Of a stretch of DNA of 64,000 nucleotides, positions 8,394-19,650 are shown in pieces (position 1 is the first letter of the stretch; each line of letters begins with the position of its first letter). The DNA comes from Pseudomonas chlororaphis (lineage in GTDB: Bacteria; Pseudomonadota; Gammaproteobacteria; Pseudomonadales; Pseudomonadaceae): contig NZ_MSCT01000009.1 in NCBI RefSeq assembly GCF_001921865.1, positions 1 to 64,000 on the forward strand, written 5' to 3'. The notes under the pieces are model-generated. The model was not told where the DNA came from and ran no database searches. It was given only the letters and a program-made list of their open reading frames with translations. Position numbers and translations under genes: made by a program.

Positions 8394-10316
8394 ATGCCCA
8401 CTATTACTCTTCCCGACGGCAGTCAACGTTCATTCGATCATCCGGTTTCCGTAGCCGAGGTCGCCGCATCCATCGGTGCCGGTCTGGCCAAGGCCACCGT
8501 GGCCGGCAAGGTCAATGGCAAACTGGTCGACGCCTGCGATCCGATCGAAAGCGACGCGACCCTGCAAATCATCACGCCAAAGGATGAAGAGGGGCTGGAG
8601 ATCATTCGCCACTCCTGCGCTCACCTGGTTGGCCATGCAGTCAAACAATTGTATCCGACTGCGAAGATGGTCATCGGTCCGGTGATCGACGAAGGCTTCT
8701 ATTACGACATCGCCTATGAGCGTCCTTTCACCCCGGACGACCTGGCAGCGATCGAGCAGCGTATGCAGCAGCTGATCGAGAAGGATTATGACGTCATCAA
8801 GAAAGTCACTCCGCGCGCGGAAGTGATCGAAGTGTTCAAGGCGCGCGGCGAAGACTACAAGCTGCGCTTGGTCGAGGACATGCCGAACGAACAGGCCATG
8901 GGTCTGTACTATCACGAAGAATACGTCGACATGTGTCGCGGCCCGCATGTGCCGAACACTCGTTTCCTCAAGTCCTTCAAGCTGACCAAGCTGTCCGGCG
9001 CCTACTGGCGTGGCGATGCCAAGAATGAGCAGTTGCAGCGTGTCTACGGCACTGCCTGGGCGGACAAGAAGCAATTGGCGGCTTATATCCAGCGTATCGA
9101 AGAAGCCGAGAAGCGCGACCATCGCAAGATCGGCAAGCGCTTGGGCCTGTTCCATACCCAGGAAGAAGCCCCGGGCATGGTGTTCTGGCATCCGAACGGC
9201 TGGACCCTGTACCAGGTGCTTGAGCAATACATGCGCAAGGTTCAGCGCGACAACGGTTACCTGGAGATCAAGACTCCGCAGGTGGTCGATCGCAGCCTGT
9301 GGGAGAAATCCGGGCACTGGGCCAACTACGCCGAAAACATGTTCACCACCGAGTCGGAAAGCCGCGACTACGCCATCAAGCCGATGAACTGCCCGTGCCA
9401 CGTGCAGGTATTCAATCAGGGCCTGAAGAGCTACCGCGAACTGCCGTTGCGTCTGGCCGAGTTTGGTGCCTGTCACCGTAACGAGCCATCCGGTGCACTG
9501 CACGGCATTATGCGTGTACGGGCTTTCACTCAGGATGACGCGCATATCTTCTGTACCGAGGAGCAGATGCAGGCTGAGTCCGCTGCATTCATCAAGCTGA
9601 CCATGGATGTCTATGCCGATTTCGGTTTCAAAGACATCGAAATGAAGCTCTCCACTCGCCCTGAAAAGCGTGTGGGATCCGATGAACTGTGGGATCGTGC
9701 TGAAAATGCATTGGCGGCCGCGCTGGACAGTGCGGGTTTGCCATATGATCTGCAGCCGGGTGAAGGAGCATTCTACGGTCCGAAGATCGAGTTCTCGCTG
9801 AAAGACTGCCTAGGGCGTGTCTGGCAGTGCGGTACCTTGCAGCTCGATTTCAACCTGCCGATCCGCTTGGGTGCCGAGTACGTTTCTGAAGATAACAGCC
9901 GTAAGCATCCGGTCATGTTGCACCGGGCGATCCTCGGTTCCTTCGAGCGTTTCGTCGGTATTTTGATCGAACATTACGAAGGTGCATTCCCCGCGTGGCT
10001 GGCTCCGACCCAAGCCGTGGTGATGAATATCACTGATAAACAGGCAGATTTTGCCCTTGACGTGGAAAAAACCCTCAACCAAAGCGGATTTCGTGCCAAG
10101 TCTGACTTGAGAAATGAAAAGATCGGCTTTAAAATCCGCGAGCATACTTTGCTCAAGGTTCCCTATCTCTTGGTTATTGGAGATCGGGAAGTCGAGACGC
10201 AGACTGTCGCTGTGCGTACCCGTGAAGGTGCTGACCTGGGCTCGATGCCCGTCGCCCAGTTCTCGGAGTTCCTTGCACAAGCGGTTTCCCGGCGTGGTCG
10301 CCCAGATTCGGAGTAA
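8394..10316 (+). CDS. thrS: Threonyl-tRNA synthetase
   Basis: 640 residues from the ATG at 8394 ([20 protein letters not shown]), which follows AGGAGAGGAGG. An 11-codon upstream extension from a GTG at 8361 is rejected. Domains in order: TGS (about 1-62), second additional/editing domain with [14 protein letters not shown] (about 170-225), class II catalytic core with NCPCHVQVF and [11 protein letters not shown] motif 2 (about 270-535), and C-terminal anticodon-binding domain (540-640). It charges tRNA-Thr and hydrolyses mischarged Ser-tRNA. Length is as in E. coli. It heads the conserved infC-rpmI-rplT-pheST-ihfA cluster. Confidence 0.98.
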   Translation: MPTITLPDGSQRSFDHPVSVAEVAASIGAGLAKATVAGKVNGKLVDACDPIESDATLQIITPKDEEGLEIIRHSCAHLVGHAVKQLYPTAKMVIGPVIDEGFYYDIAYERPFTPDDLAAIEQRMQQLIEKDYDVIKKVTPRAEVIEVFKARGEDYKLRLVEDMPNEQAMGLYYHEEYVDMCRGPHVPNTRFLKSFKLTKLSGAYWRGDAKNEQLQRVYGTAWADKKQLAAYIQRIEEAEKRDHRKIGKRLGLFHTQEEAPGMVFWHPNGWTLYQVLEQYMRKVQRDNGYLEIKTPQVVDRSLWEKSGHWANYAENMFTTESESRDYAIKPMNCPCHVQVFNQGLKSYRELPLRLAEFGACHRNEPSGALHGIMRVRAFTQDDAHIFCTEEQMQAESAAFIKLTMDVYADFGFKDIEMKLSTRPEKRVGSDELWDRAENALAAALDSAGLPYDLQPGEGAFYGPKIEFSLKDCLGRVWQCGTLQLDFNLPIRLGAEYVSEDNSRKHPVMLHRAILGSFERFVGILIEHYEGAFPAWLAPTQAVVMNITDKQADFALDVEKTLNQSGFRAKSDLRNEKIGFKIREHTLLKVPYLLVIGDREVETQTVAVRTREGADLGSMPVAQFSEFLAQAVSRRGRPDSE

Positions 10317-10867
10317 TTATTATTAAGCGTGAAATGAGACAAGATAAACGAGCTGCACCGAAAGCCCCGATCAACGAGAATATCTCGGCACGCGAGGTTC
10401 GGTTAATTGGCGCTGACGGCGAGCAGATTGGCATCGTCTCGATTGATGAAGCGCTTCGTATTGCTGAAGAAGCCAAGCTTGATCTGGTGGAAATCTCCGC
10501 CGATGCAGTCCCACCGGTTTGCCGTGTGATGGATTACGGCAAGTCGATCTTCGAGAAGAAGAAGCAGATTGCCGCGGCGAAGAAAAACCAGAAGCAGATT
10601 CAGGTAAAAGAAATCAAGTTTCGTCCAGGGACGGAGGAAGGGGATTACCAGGTAAAACTACGCAACCTGGTACGTTTCCTGAGTGACGGGGACAGGGCCA
10701 AGGTATCCTTGCGATTCCGCGGCCGTGAGATGGCCCACCAGGAGCTGGGGATGGAACTCCTCAAGCGGGTTGAAGCTGACCTGCAAGAGTACGGTTCGGT
10801 CGAACAGCATCCTAAGATGGAAGGACGCCAGCTGATCATGGTCATCGCCCCGAAAAAGAAGAAGTAA
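10316..10867 (+). CDS. infC: Translation initiation factor IF-3, ATT start
   Basis: IF-3 binds the 30S subunit and checks start codons. The frame contains an ATG at 10334 ([20 protein letters not shown]), but three ATT codons precede it in frame (10316, 10319, 10322) behind the CGGAG at 10309-10313. infC genes characteristically start at ATT, which lets IF-3 repress its own synthesis, and I recall Pseudomonas IF-3 as 183 residues beginning MIIKREMRQ, giving a start at 10316 that shares a base with the thrS stop. The ATTs at 10319 and 10322 have more usual spacing and remain possible. Both IF-3 domains are present, with the linker rich in Lys ([16 protein letters not shown]) and the terminal APKKKK. 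Confidence 0.95.
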   Translation: MIIKREMRQDKRAAPKAPINENISAREVRLIGADGEQIGIVSIDEALRIAEEAKLDLVEISADAVPPVCRVMDYGKSIFEKKKQIAAAKKNQKQIQVKEIKFRPGTEEGDYQVKLRNLVRFLSDGDRAKVSLRFRGREMAHQELGMELLKRVEADLQEYGSVEQHPKMEGRQLIMVIAPKKKK

Positions 10868-10927
10868 TCAACAGGGCACGGCAGGCCTTCTGATTATGTT
10901 TATCAACTGAATGCGGAGTATCCGAAC

Positions 10928-11122
10928 ATGCCAAAGATGAAAACCAAAAGTGGTGCTGCTAAGCGGTTTCTGAAAACTGCTAACGGTATCAAGCACAAGC
11001 ACGCTTTCAAGAGCCACATCCTGACCAAAATGTCGACCAAGCGTAAGCGTCAACTGCGCGGTAGCAGCTTGCTGCATCCGTCTGACGTGGCAAAAGTCGA
11101 GCGCATGCTGCGCCTTCGTTAA
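10928..11122 (+). CDS. rpmI: Ribosomal protein bL35
   Basis: 64 residues ([20 protein letters not shown]), very basic, with the bL35 signature [12 protein letters not shown] at the N-terminus. Component of the 50S subunit. It lies between infC and rplT as in nearly all bacteria, and in E. coli the infC-rpmI-rplT unit is feedback-repressed by L20. Confidence 0.97.
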   Translation: MPKMKTKSGAAKRFLKTANGIKHKHAFKSHILTKMSTKRKRQLRGSSLLHPSDVAKVERMLRLR

Positions 11123-11152
11123 TTTTTGGATCAAGAATAGAGGAAGTTACTC

Positions 11153-11509
11153 ATGGCTCGTGTAAAGCGTGGCGTCATTGCCCGTAAGCGTCACAAAAAA
11201 ATTCTGAAACTTGCTAAAGGCTACTACGGCGCGCGCTCCCGCGTATTCCGTGTTGCCAAGCAAGCGGTAATCAAGGCAGGCCAATACGCCTACCGTGACC
11301 GTCGTCAGAAAAAACGTCAGTTCCGCGCTCTGTGGATCGCTCGTATCAACGCTGGTGCTCGTATCAACGGTCTGTCCTACAGCCGTTTCATCGCCGGCCT
11401 GAAAAAAGCGTCCATCGAGATCGACCGTAAGGTTCTGGCTGATCTGGCAGTGAACGAAAAAGCGGCGTTTGCTGCGATTGTCGAGAAAGCTAAAGCCACT
11501 CTGGCTTAA
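11153..11509 (+). CDS. rplT: Ribosomal protein bL20
   Basis: 118 residues ([20 protein letters not shown]), basic, with the family motif [18 protein letters not shown] and LWIARINAG. It binds 23S rRNA early in 50S assembly and in enteric bacteria represses translation of rpmI-rplT. A hairpin with a T tract separates it from pheS. Confidence 0.97.
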   Translation: MARVKRGVIARKRHKKILKLAKGYYGARSRVFRVAKQAVIKAGQYAYRDRRQKKRQFRALWIARINAGARINGLSYSRFIAGLKKASIEIDRKVLADLAVNEKAAFAAIVEKAKATLA

Positions 11510-11564
11510 GTACCCCCGACAGTCACCCGGGTTCACCTCTGTGGGCCTAGGTGTTAAACGTCAT

Positions 11565-12635
<1,071 letters not shown>

Positions 12636-12671
12636 GTCGCACGCCCGTAACGAATCTTTCAGGAGAGCAGG

Positions 12672-15049
12672 ATGAAATTCAGTGAACAATGGCTGCGCGG
12701 CTGGGTAAGCCCGCAGGTAAGTCGCGACGAGCTGGTTGCTCGTCTGTCGATGGCCGGTCTTGAGGTCGATAGCGTGACGCCGGCCGCCGGTATTTTCAGT
12801 GGCGTGGTGGTGGGCGAGGTGCTGAGCACCGAGCAGCACCCTGATGCCGACAAGCTGCGTGTTTGCCAGGTCAGCAACGGCGCGGAAACCTTCCAGGTTG
12901 TATGCGGCGCGCCAAACGTGCGTCCGGGCCTGAAGATTCCTTTCGCGATGATCGGTGCAGAGCTGCCTGGCGATTTCAAAATCAAGAAGGCCAAGCTGCG
13001 CGGCGTCGAGTCGAACGGCATGCTGTGCTCCCAGGCAGAATTGCAGGTGGGAGAGGGTAATGACGGTTTGATGGAGCTGCCGGCTGATGCGCCAGTGGGC
13101 AAGGATTTCCGTGAATACCTGGAGCTGGACGACGCCAGTATTGAGGTCGACCTGACCCCTAACCGTGGCGATTGCCTGTCGTTGGCGGGGCTCGCCCGTG
13201 AAGTCGGCGCGCTCTACGCGGCGCCTGTCACCCGCCCGGTGGTGATCTCCGTCGCGCCTGCGCACGACGAAGTGCGGCCGGTTGAAGTACTGGCTCCCGC
13301 GGCTTGCCCACGTTATCTGGGCCGAGTCATCCGCAACGTCGACCTGTCCAAGCCGACCCCGCTGTGGATGGTCGAGCGCTTGCGCCGCGCAGAGGTGCGT
13401 AGCATCGACGCGGCCGTGGATATCACCAACTACGTGATGCTAGAGCTGGGTCAGCCGCTGCATGCTTTCGATCTCGCCGAGATCAATGGCGGCATTCGCG
13501 TGCGAATGGCCGAGGAGGGCGAGAAGCTGGTCTTGCTCGACGGTCAGGAAGTGACCTTGCGCAGCGATACCCTGGTGATCGCCGACCATACTCGTGCCCT
13601 GGCGATCGCCGGTGTCATGGGGGGGAGCACAGTGGCGTAACGGCTACTACGCGTGACGTTTTCCTGGAAAGCGCATTCTTCGACCAGATTGCCGTCGCGG
13701 GCAAGGCCCGTTCCTATGGTCTGCACACTGACGCCTCGCATCGCTACGAGCGTGGCGTGGACTGGCAACTGGCTCGTGAAGCCATGGAGCGCGCTACCGG
13801 CTTGCTGCTGGAAATTACTGGCGGAGAAGCAGGTCCGATCATTGAAGCGGTCAGTGAGCAGTATCTGCCGTCGATCGCCCCAATCACTCTGCGTGCCGAG
13901 CGTATTGCCCAGATGCTGGGCATGGAAATCGAAGCGCCTGAGGTCGAGCGCTTGCTCAGCGCCCTGGGGCTGAGGATTGTCGCCGATGGGGCCGGGCAGT
14001 GGCGCGTTGAGGTGCCAAGCCACCGCTTCGATATCAGCCTGGAAGTCGACCTGATCGAAGAGCTGGCTCGTCTTTACGGCTACAACCGCCTGCCGGTCCG
14101 TTATCCGCAAGCACGTCTGGCCCCTCAAGCGAAGGCCGAAGCGCGCAGTGATCTGCCTGAGTTGCGCCGTTTGCTGGTGGCTCGCGGCTATCAGGAAGCT
14201 ATTACCTACAGCTTCATCGATCCGAAACAGTTCGAGCTGTTCAATCCGGGTGTCGAGCCGCTGTTGTTGGCCAATCCGATCTCCAACGATATGGCCGCCA
14301 TGCGCTCGTCGTTGTGGCCAGGCCTGGTCAAGGTGCTTCAGCACAACCTGAATCGCCAACAGGAGCGTGTCCGTCTGTTTGAAAGCGGTTTGCGTTTCGT
14401 CGGCCAGTTGGAAGGCTTGAAGCAAGAACCGATGCTGGCCGGTGTGGTTTGCGGCAGTCGCTTGCCGGAAGGTTGGGCGCAAGGTCGCGATGCCGTGGAC
14501 TTCTTCGACGTCAAGGCGGACGTGGAGGCGCTGTTGGGCTTCGCCGGCGCACTCGATGCATTCACGTTTACGCCTGGTAAGCATCCGGCGCTGCACCCAG
14601 GGCAAACCGCGCGCATCGAGCGTGAGGGTCGTTTGGTCGGCTATATCGGAGCTATTCACCCGGAGTTGTCAAAAACCCTCGGCCTGGATCGTCCGGTCTT
14701 TGTTTTCGAGCTGGTTCTGGCTGAAGTGGCCTCCGGCAAGATGCCTAAATTCCATGAGTTATCGCGCTTTCCTGAAGTACGCCGTGACCTGGCCTTGCTG
14801 GCGGACCGCGATGTTGCTGCCAGCGCGGTGCTGGACGTAATTCGTGATAATGCAGGCGAATGGCTGACGGACCTCAGGTTGTTTGACGTGTACCAAGGTA
14901 AAGGCATTGATCCTCATAGAAAAAGCCTTGCCGTTGGCTTGACCTGGCAGCATCCATCGCGCACTCTTAACGACGATGAGGTGAACTCCACTACGCAAAA
15001 TATCCTCACCTCGCTCGAACAAAGGTTGAACGCCACGTTAAGGAAGTGA
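12672..15049 (+). CDS. pheT: Phenylalanyl-tRNA synthetase beta subunit, interrupted by an apparent -1 frameshift
   Basis: The first part (12672-13640, beginning [16 protein letters not shown]) runs to GVMGG and then leaves frame to a TAA at 13638-13640. The continuation ([15 protein letters not shown]...) is in another frame and reaches the stop at 15049 after FDX-ACB-like sequence ([18 protein letters not shown]). At 13619-13625 there are seven consecutive Gs; eight would restore [11 protein letters not shown] and give one 792-residue protein, the normal Pseudomonas length. Domains: tRNA-binding OB fold (about 40-150), B3/B4 editing domain, B5, and C-terminal anticodon-binding domain. As pheT is essential, a sequencing or assembly error in the homopolymer is the most likely explanation. 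Confidence 0.92.
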
Positions 15050-15052
15050 CGT

Positions 15053-15355
15053 ATGGGGGCTCTGACGAAAGCTGAAATGGCCGAACGTCTCTACGAAGAG
15101 TTGGGCCTGAACAAACGCGAGGCCAAGGAATTGGTCGAGCTGTTTTTTGAAGAGATCAGGCACGCTCTCGAAGATAACGAACAGGTCAAATTGTCTGGTT
15201 TCGGTAACTTCGATCTTCGGGATAAGCGCCAGCGACCTGGCCGCAACCCGAAGACGGGTGAAGAAATCCCGATCACGGCCCGCCGTGTGGTCACCTTTCG
15301 TCCAGGGCAGAAGTTGAAGGCCCGAGTTGAGGCTTATGCTGGAACCAAGTCATAA
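15053..15355 (+). CDS. ihfA: Integration host factor alpha subunit
   Basis: 100 residues ([20 protein letters not shown]). The HU/IHF signature [20 protein letters not shown] is complete, including the DNA-intercalating Pro in [10 protein letters not shown]. It pairs with IhfB to bend DNA at specific sites. It follows pheT by three bases, as in E. coli and Pseudomonas. Confidence 0.97.
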   Translation: MGALTKAEMAERLYEELGLNKREAKELVELFFEEIRHALEDNEQVKLSGFGNFDLRDKRQRPGRNPKTGEEIPITARRVVTFRPGQKLKARVEAYAGTKS

Positions 15356-15692
15356 CGACGAGCTCCCGGTCATTCCGGGCAAGCGCTACTTCACCATTGG
15401 CGAAGTCAGCGAGCTCTGTGCGGTCAAACCGCATGTGCTGCGTTATTGGGAGCAGGAGTTTCCTCAACTCAACCCCGTCAAGCGCCGCGGAAATCGCCGG
15501 TATTATCAGCGCCAGGATGTGCTGATGATCCGGCAGATCCGTGCGTTGCTTTATGATCAGGGGTTCACCATCGGTGGAGCGCGCCTGCGCCTTTCCGGTG
15601 ACGAGGCCAAAGACGACACCACTCAGTACAAGCAATTGATCCGTCAGATGATCTCCGAACTGGAGGACGTTCTGGTGGTACTCAAGAAGTAA
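15336..15692 (+). CDS. MerR-family transcriptional regulator (ihfA-linked)
   Basis: 118 residues from the ATG at 15336, overlapping the end of ihfA by 20 bases. The N-terminal MerR winged helix is clear ([20 protein letters not shown], then [14 protein letters not shown]), and a short C-terminal coiled coil ([19 protein letters not shown]) should dimerise it. It lacks a Cys-containing effector domain, like the MlrA-type or short MerR proteins. This gene is a regular neighbour of ihfA in Pseudomonas; its target is not known to me. Confidence 0.9.
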   Translation: MLEPSHNDELPVIPGKRYFTIGEVSELCAVKPHVLRYWEQEFPQLNPVKRRGNRRYYQRQDVLMIRQIRALLYDQGFTIGGARLRLSGDEAKDDTTQYKQLIRQMISELEDVLVVLKK

Positions 15693-15784
15693 TTTTTCAG
15701 CTTTAAAAATACTTCCATATTTCAAAAGCTTGCGATATATTCTTGAGCGCTTCATCAAGAAGCGAACCCAGTAACACGCCTAGT

Positions 15785-15861
15785 CGGGGCGTAGCGCAGT
15801 CCGGTAGCGCACTAGCATGGGGTGCTAGGGGTCGAGTGTTCGAATCACTCCGTCCCGACCA
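15785..15861 (+). tRNA. tRNA-Pro (anticodon GGG)
   Basis: A 77-base cloverleaf. Acceptor CGGGGCG pairs with CGTCCCG (one G-T), the anticodon stem is CTAGC/GCTAG and the loop ATGGGGT gives anticodon GGG at 15819-15821. The T arm contains GTTCGAATC and CCA is encoded. It reads CCC codons. It follows the MerR gene and is ended by the hairpin at 15873. Confidence 0.97.
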
Positions 15862-15872
15862 TATTCCTAAGA

Positions 15873-15906
15873 GAGATCAAGCACTTGGCGGCTTGATCTC
15901 TTTTTT
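15873..15906 (+). terminator. Intrinsic terminator of tRNA-Pro
   Basis: GAGATCAAGC (15873-15882) pairs perfectly with GCTTGATCTC (15891-15900) around an 8-base loop and runs into six Ts. Confidence 0.92.
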
Positions 15907-15981
15907 CGTTTAGGGCTGCGCAAAATCGGCGTAAAACCCGCCAGTAGGGGGTTACCTGCGCAGTTTATGTTTAGACACATT

Positions 15982-16013
15982 AAAAGGGCCCACCGAATGG
16001 TGGGCCCTTTTTG
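15982..16013. terminator. Bidirectional terminator before the convergent lipase gene
   Basis: AAAAGGGCCCACC (15982-15994) pairs with GGTGGGCCCTTTT (15999-16011) around GAAT. A and T tracts on the two sides allow it to act for the minus-strand lipase transcript as well. Confidence 0.85.
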
Positions 16014-16079
16014 TTTCTGAGTTGGACAAAGCCCACAGGAGCAACCCGTCACAGGGGTGAAGGGCCTCCCCGGCAGACG

Positions 16080-17939
16080 TCAAACCAGGCTGATCATCTC
16101 CGCGCTCAGTTGCGTGGGGCTGAAGCCCACGAGGGTGATGCTGCTGTTGCCGGCGACGATCAGGCTGTCGCTGCCTTGCTGGCTGGTGGCGTTGAGGACG
16201 GCGTCCGTGGAGGCGAACAGGGACTTGGAAAAGACCAACTGGTCCAGACCGTTCTGGTGGACGTTGAAGTCGCTGATCCGGTCGTGGCCGAAGCCGCTCT
16301 GGTCGAAGACGAACAGATCGCTGCCGACCCCGCCGCTGAGGGTGTCGTTGCCCAGGCCGCCCACCAGGATGTCGTTGCCCGCGCCGCCGTAGAGGGCGTC
16401 GTTGCCGCTGCCGCCGAGCAGGGTATCGTTGCCGTCTCCGCCGTGCAGCAGGTCGTTGCCGGCGCCGCCGTCGAGACGATCGTTGCCGCCCTGGCCAAAG
16501 ATCAGGTCGCGGGCGGCGGTGCCTTTCAGGGTGTCCGCCAGTTGCGTGCCTTCGGTGGCCTTGGCGTAGCTCTTGTCCGCGCCGAACAGGCCTTCGAAGT
16601 CGAGCTTGCCGCTGGTCACGGTATAGGCCGGGGTCAGTATCTGGCCCAGGCTGCCGAAGATACCGCCGATGATGGGCAGCTCGCCCAGGGCATTGGCCAG
16701 GCTGGTTTCGAACTCGACATGCTCGACGCCGTGCAGCTCCTTGAGGCCATACGTGCCCGTGGTGTCGTTGAGGAACAGGCTGCCGTCGCTCAGGCGAACC
16801 GCTTCGTAGTTTGCGGCCGCGCCCTTGAGGAAGACTTTGTCGTCGCCGGTGCCGCCGGCGACGATGTCGGTGCCGGTGCTGACCCTGAAGCTGTCGTCGC
16901 CGGCAAAACCGTCGAGGAAGTCATCGTTGCTGCCGTCCTGCAACTTGTCGGCGCTGTCGGTGCCGAGCAGGAAGGCCGGGGTGCCGAAGTGGTTGGAGGT
17001 GGCGGTCTGTTTGTCGCTGACCCAGGTGAAGCTGCGGCTGATGGGGTCGAGGTTGCTGATGATGATGGTGCTGTCGCGCTCGATGTAGTCGTAGAAGGTC
17101 GATTGGCCGATGCGCTGGATGGGGTTGATGAAGATGCCTTCGAGGTGCGGTACCCAGCCGCTCGGGTTGACGATGGAGAAGGGCCCGTTGGGCCAGGTGG
17201 GCAAGGCGTAGACGGTATCGAACAGGACGATGTTGTCGGTGCTCGAGGTGTAGCTGGCGTCGCTGCCTTGCAGGGCGTCGATGATGGCGCTGCCCAGGTC
17301 GGTTTCCTCGCCGATGAGCCGGTGCACGATGTCGTTTTCGAAGCCGAAGTTGAAGATGCCGTCGCTGTTGCTGGCTTTCGGCGACTCCATGCCGAAGTAG
17401 TCCGAATCCTTGAAGAAGCCGTCGGCCAGGGTGTCCTTGCCCAGGTACATGCTATTGGTCACGGAGCCGCCCTGGCTGTAGCCGGTGACGAGCACGTCCT
17501 TGCCTGTCAGGTTATGGCCGGTGGCGTAGTCCTTGATGGCGTCGAGCAGGTAGTCGTAGCCGCGGATATAGGAGTTGTCGATCATCGCCGGCCAGCCCAG
17601 CAGGTCGATCGGCGAGTTGGTGCCGGCAATCGAAAAGCCCATCTTGATCAACTGGCCGCTGTCGTTGTACTGGCCGAACACCTTGGCCTGGGAGCCGAAG
17701 ACGTTCTCGCCCGTGAAGCTGCCGGTGAGGTCGGTGTGGCTGCTGTCGATGCCAAGGTCGCTGGCGCTGATTTCGCGCCAGCCCTTGGGCAGGGCGAAGG
17801 TATTGCCTTCGCCCAGGACCATCCCGGGCAAGTTGTAGAGCACCCCCACTGTCGCCACGCCACTGGTGTAGGTGGCCAGGTTCCAGGCATCTGAAATCAG
17901 GGTGCGGCCGTCTTGGCCCTTGTAGTCGAATATCGCCAT
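16080..17939 (-). CDS. Secreted RTX lipase (family I.3 / polyurethanase type)
   Basis: 619 residues. The N-terminal alpha/beta hydrolase part has the nucleophile elbow VTGYSQGGS (Ser155); the usual family I.3 elbow is GHSLGG, so this is a divergent member. Around residues 475-545 there is a run of glycine-rich Ca2+-binding repeats ([18 protein letters not shown] and similar). No N-terminal signal is present; the C-terminus EMISLV (acidic residue followed by hydrophobic ones) fits a type I secretion signal. The length is close to the 617-residue polyurethanases PueA/PulA of fluorescent pseudomonads. The matching exporter (AprDEF type) is not in the window. It should hydrolyse lipids or esters outside the cell. 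Confidence 0.88.
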   Translation of the reverse strand: MAIFDYKGQDGRTLISDAWNLATYTSGVATVGVLYNLPGMVLGEGNTFALPKGWREISASDLGIDSSHTDLTGSFTGENVFGSQAKVFGQYNDSGQLIKMGFSIAGTNSPIDLLGWPAMIDNSYIRGYDYLLDAIKDYATGHNLTGKDVLVTGYSQGGSVTNSMYLGKDTLADGFFKDSDYFGMESPKASNSDGIFNFGFENDIVHRLIGEETDLGSAIIDALQGSDASYTSSTDNIVLFDTVYALPTWPNGPFSIVNPSGWVPHLEGIFINPIQRIGQSTFYDYIERDSTIIISNLDPISRSFTWVSDKQTATSNHFGTPAFLLGTDSADKLQDGSNDDFLDGFAGDDSFRVSTGTDIVAGGTGDDKVFLKGAAANYEAVRLSDGSLFLNDTTGTYGLKELHGVEHVEFETSLANALGELPIIGGIFGSLGQILTPAYTVTSGKLDFEGLFGADKSYAKATEGTQLADTLKGTAARDLIFGQGGNDRLDGGAGNDLLHGGDGNDTLLGGSGNDALYGGAGNDILVGGLGNDTLSGGVGSDLFVFDQSGFGHDRISDFNVHQNGLDQLVFSKSLFASTDAVLNATSQQGSDSLIVAGNSSITLVGFSPTQLSAEMISLV

Positions 17940-18271
17940 GGTTCGTTTTCCCTCACAAACTGAAAAGTCATGAAAAAAACAAGAGCTGAAGTCTTCTTGT
18001 TCTTCTTCGCTCGGATTTCAGGGCCGGGTGACTGCGCGCTCCGAAATCTGCGCTCAAGCTACCCATTCATTTGGAGGGTGTGGATGTGGCAATTGTAAGT
18101 TGGCACGATCGTCCTAGAAAAAGCCTGATCCAGCCGCTACAAAATCAGCTTTATGACCATTTGGTCGTCTTGACGAACGCGGATATGGCCGTTTGATATT
18201 ATTCTGAGGGCCGTCGAAGGTTTCAGCCAGCCCGCACTGAAACCTTCGTTTCCGCGATAGAAACCCCGGTC
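17940..18271. other. Gene-free region: lipase promoter and hairpin after the KAS gene
   Basis: The lipase promoter and 5' leader should lie at the left. Two symmetrical sequences are visible: GACCA-TT-TGGTC at 18155-18166, which could be an operator, and a perfect 12-base stem CGAAGGTTTCAG/CTGAAACCTTCG (18215-18226 with 18237-18248), which sits after the stop of the minus-strand KAS gene and may end its transcript, although no T tract follows. No credible gene is present. Confidence 0.5.
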
Positions 18272-19537
18272 TTATGCCCAGCGCCGGAACAGCACGCTGG
18301 CATTTACCCCACCAAAACCGAAGCCGTTGGACAAGGCATATTCCATGGCCATTGGCTGCGCCTGGCCGCGAATCAGGTTGAGGCCTTCGGCGCCGGCATC
18401 GGGGGTTTCCAGGTTGAGGGTGGCGGGGGCGATCTGGTCGCGCAGCGCCAGGATGGTGAAGATCGCCTCGATGCCGCCCGCCGCGCCCAACAGGTGGCCG
18501 GTGGCCGATTTGGTCGAGGCGATGGCCAGGTCGCTGTTGCCGAACACGCGCTTGATCGCCGCCAGTTCGCCTTTGTCGCCCACCGGGGTCGAGGTGGCGT
18601 GGGCGTTCAGGTGCTGGACCTGGGACGGCTCGACGCCGGCCTGGCGCAATGCCTGCTGCATGGCGCGGCGCGCACCGTCGCCGTCCTCGGGCCCGGCGGT
18701 CATGTGGTAGGCATCGGCGCTGGTGCCGTAGCCCACCAGTTCGGCGATCGGCGTGGCGCCCCGCGCCAACGCATGTTCCAGCTCTTCGATGACCAGCAGA
18801 CCGGCGCCTTCGCCCATCACGAAGCCGTCGCGGGCCTGGTCGAAGGGCCGCGACGCGCGTTCCGGGGTGTCGTTGAAGTCGCTCGACAAGGCACGGGCGG
18901 CGGCGAAACCGGCCAGGCTGACCCGGTGGATGGCCGCTTCGGCGCCCCCGCAGACCGCCACGTCGATTTCCCCGGCGCGAATCATCCGCGCGGCGTCGCC
19001 GATGGCCTGGACGCCCGCGGCGCAGGCGGTCACCGGCGCTCCCAGCGGCCCCTTGAGGCCATGCTGGATCGACACATGACCGGCGGCCATATTGCTCAGG
19101 AACGACGGAATGGTGAACGGCGAGAGGCGGCGCGGCCCCTTGCTGTCGGTGATGCGCACGGCGTCGGCGATGGCCGGAAAACCGCCCACGCCGGAAGCGA
19201 TGATGGTCGCGGTGCGCTCCTGGGCTTCGGCGGTCTGCGGTGCCCAGCCGGCCTGGGCCAAGGCCTCCTGGGCGGCAGCGAGGGCGAACAGGATGAAGCG
19301 GTCCATCTTGCGCTGTTCCTTGGGCGCCAGCAGGGCGTCCGGGTCGAAGCCGGCCTCAGGGTCTTGCAGGCGATCGGGCACCTGGCCGCCGATGCTGATC
19401 GGCAGGTCGCCGATCAGCGCCTCAGGTAGCCGGCGGATACCCGATTGCCCGGCCAGCAGGCGTTGCCAGATCGGTTCGACGCCGCAGCCCAGTGGGGTCA
19501 ATGCGCCCATGCCGGTGACGACAATGCGTTTATTCAT
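18272..19537 (-). CDS. 3-oxoacyl-ACP synthase II-like enzyme (FabF paralogue)
   Basis: 421 residues from the ATG at 19537 (MNKRIVVTGMGALTPLGCGV); CAGGAG lies upstream. The KAS triad is complete: Cys172 (VTACAAGVQA), His313 (NAHATSTPVGD) and His348 (STKSATGHLLGAAGG, with Lys343). It should condense acyl-ACP with malonyl-ACP. It is not in a fab cluster, so it is a second, specialised copy. The divergent HxlR gene 113 bases away, with a palindrome between the two, suggests inducible expression. Its product could be a modified fatty acid or a secondary metabolite precursor; that is inference. Confidence 0.9.
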   Translation of the reverse strand: MNKRIVVTGMGALTPLGCGVEPIWQRLLAGQSGIRRLPEALIGDLPISIGGQVPDRLQDPEAGFDPDALLAPKEQRKMDRFILFALAAAQEALAQAGWAPQTAEAQERTATIIASGVGGFPAIADAVRITDSKGPRRLSPFTIPSFLSNMAAGHVSIQHGLKGPLGAPVTACAAGVQAIGDAARMIRAGEIDVAVCGGAEAAIHRVSLAGFAAARALSSDFNDTPERASRPFDQARDGFVMGEGAGLLVIEELEHALARGATPIAELVGYGTSADAYHMTAGPEDGDGARRAMQQALRQAGVEPSQVQHLNAHATSTPVGDKGELAAIKRVFGNSDLAIASTKSATGHLLGAAGGIEAIFTILALRDQIAPATLNLETPDAGAEGLNLIRGQAQPMAMEYALSNGFGFGGVNASVLFRRWA

Positions 19538-19583
19538 GACCTTTGTGCTCCTGTCTCTCATGTGGGGATGTCGCTCTATGGAC

Positions 19584-19606
19584 GTCACTATCATCATGAA
19601 AGTAAC
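19584..19606. promoter_or_regulatory. Candidate HxlR operator
   Basis: GTCACTATCAT (19584-19594), one central C and ATGAAAGTAAC (19596-19606) form an imperfect 23-base palindrome, 9 of 11 positions matching. It sits in the divergent promoter between the KAS gene and the HxlR gene. Confidence 0.55.
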
Positions 19607-19650
19607 ATGCCAGAACCGTAAATACGCAACTGCGACATCCGAGGACCGCC

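Noticed and set aside
16250..16600. Short periodic repeats that could be taken for a CRISPR-like array
   Set aside because: They are the codons of the RTX nonapeptide repeats of the lipase, in frame and without spacers.
16011..17894. Long open frame (about 627 codons) on the plus strand opposite the RTX lipase
   Set aside because: It mirrors the lipase's codon bias; it has repetitive Val/Ala/Asp content, no ribosome site and no motif.
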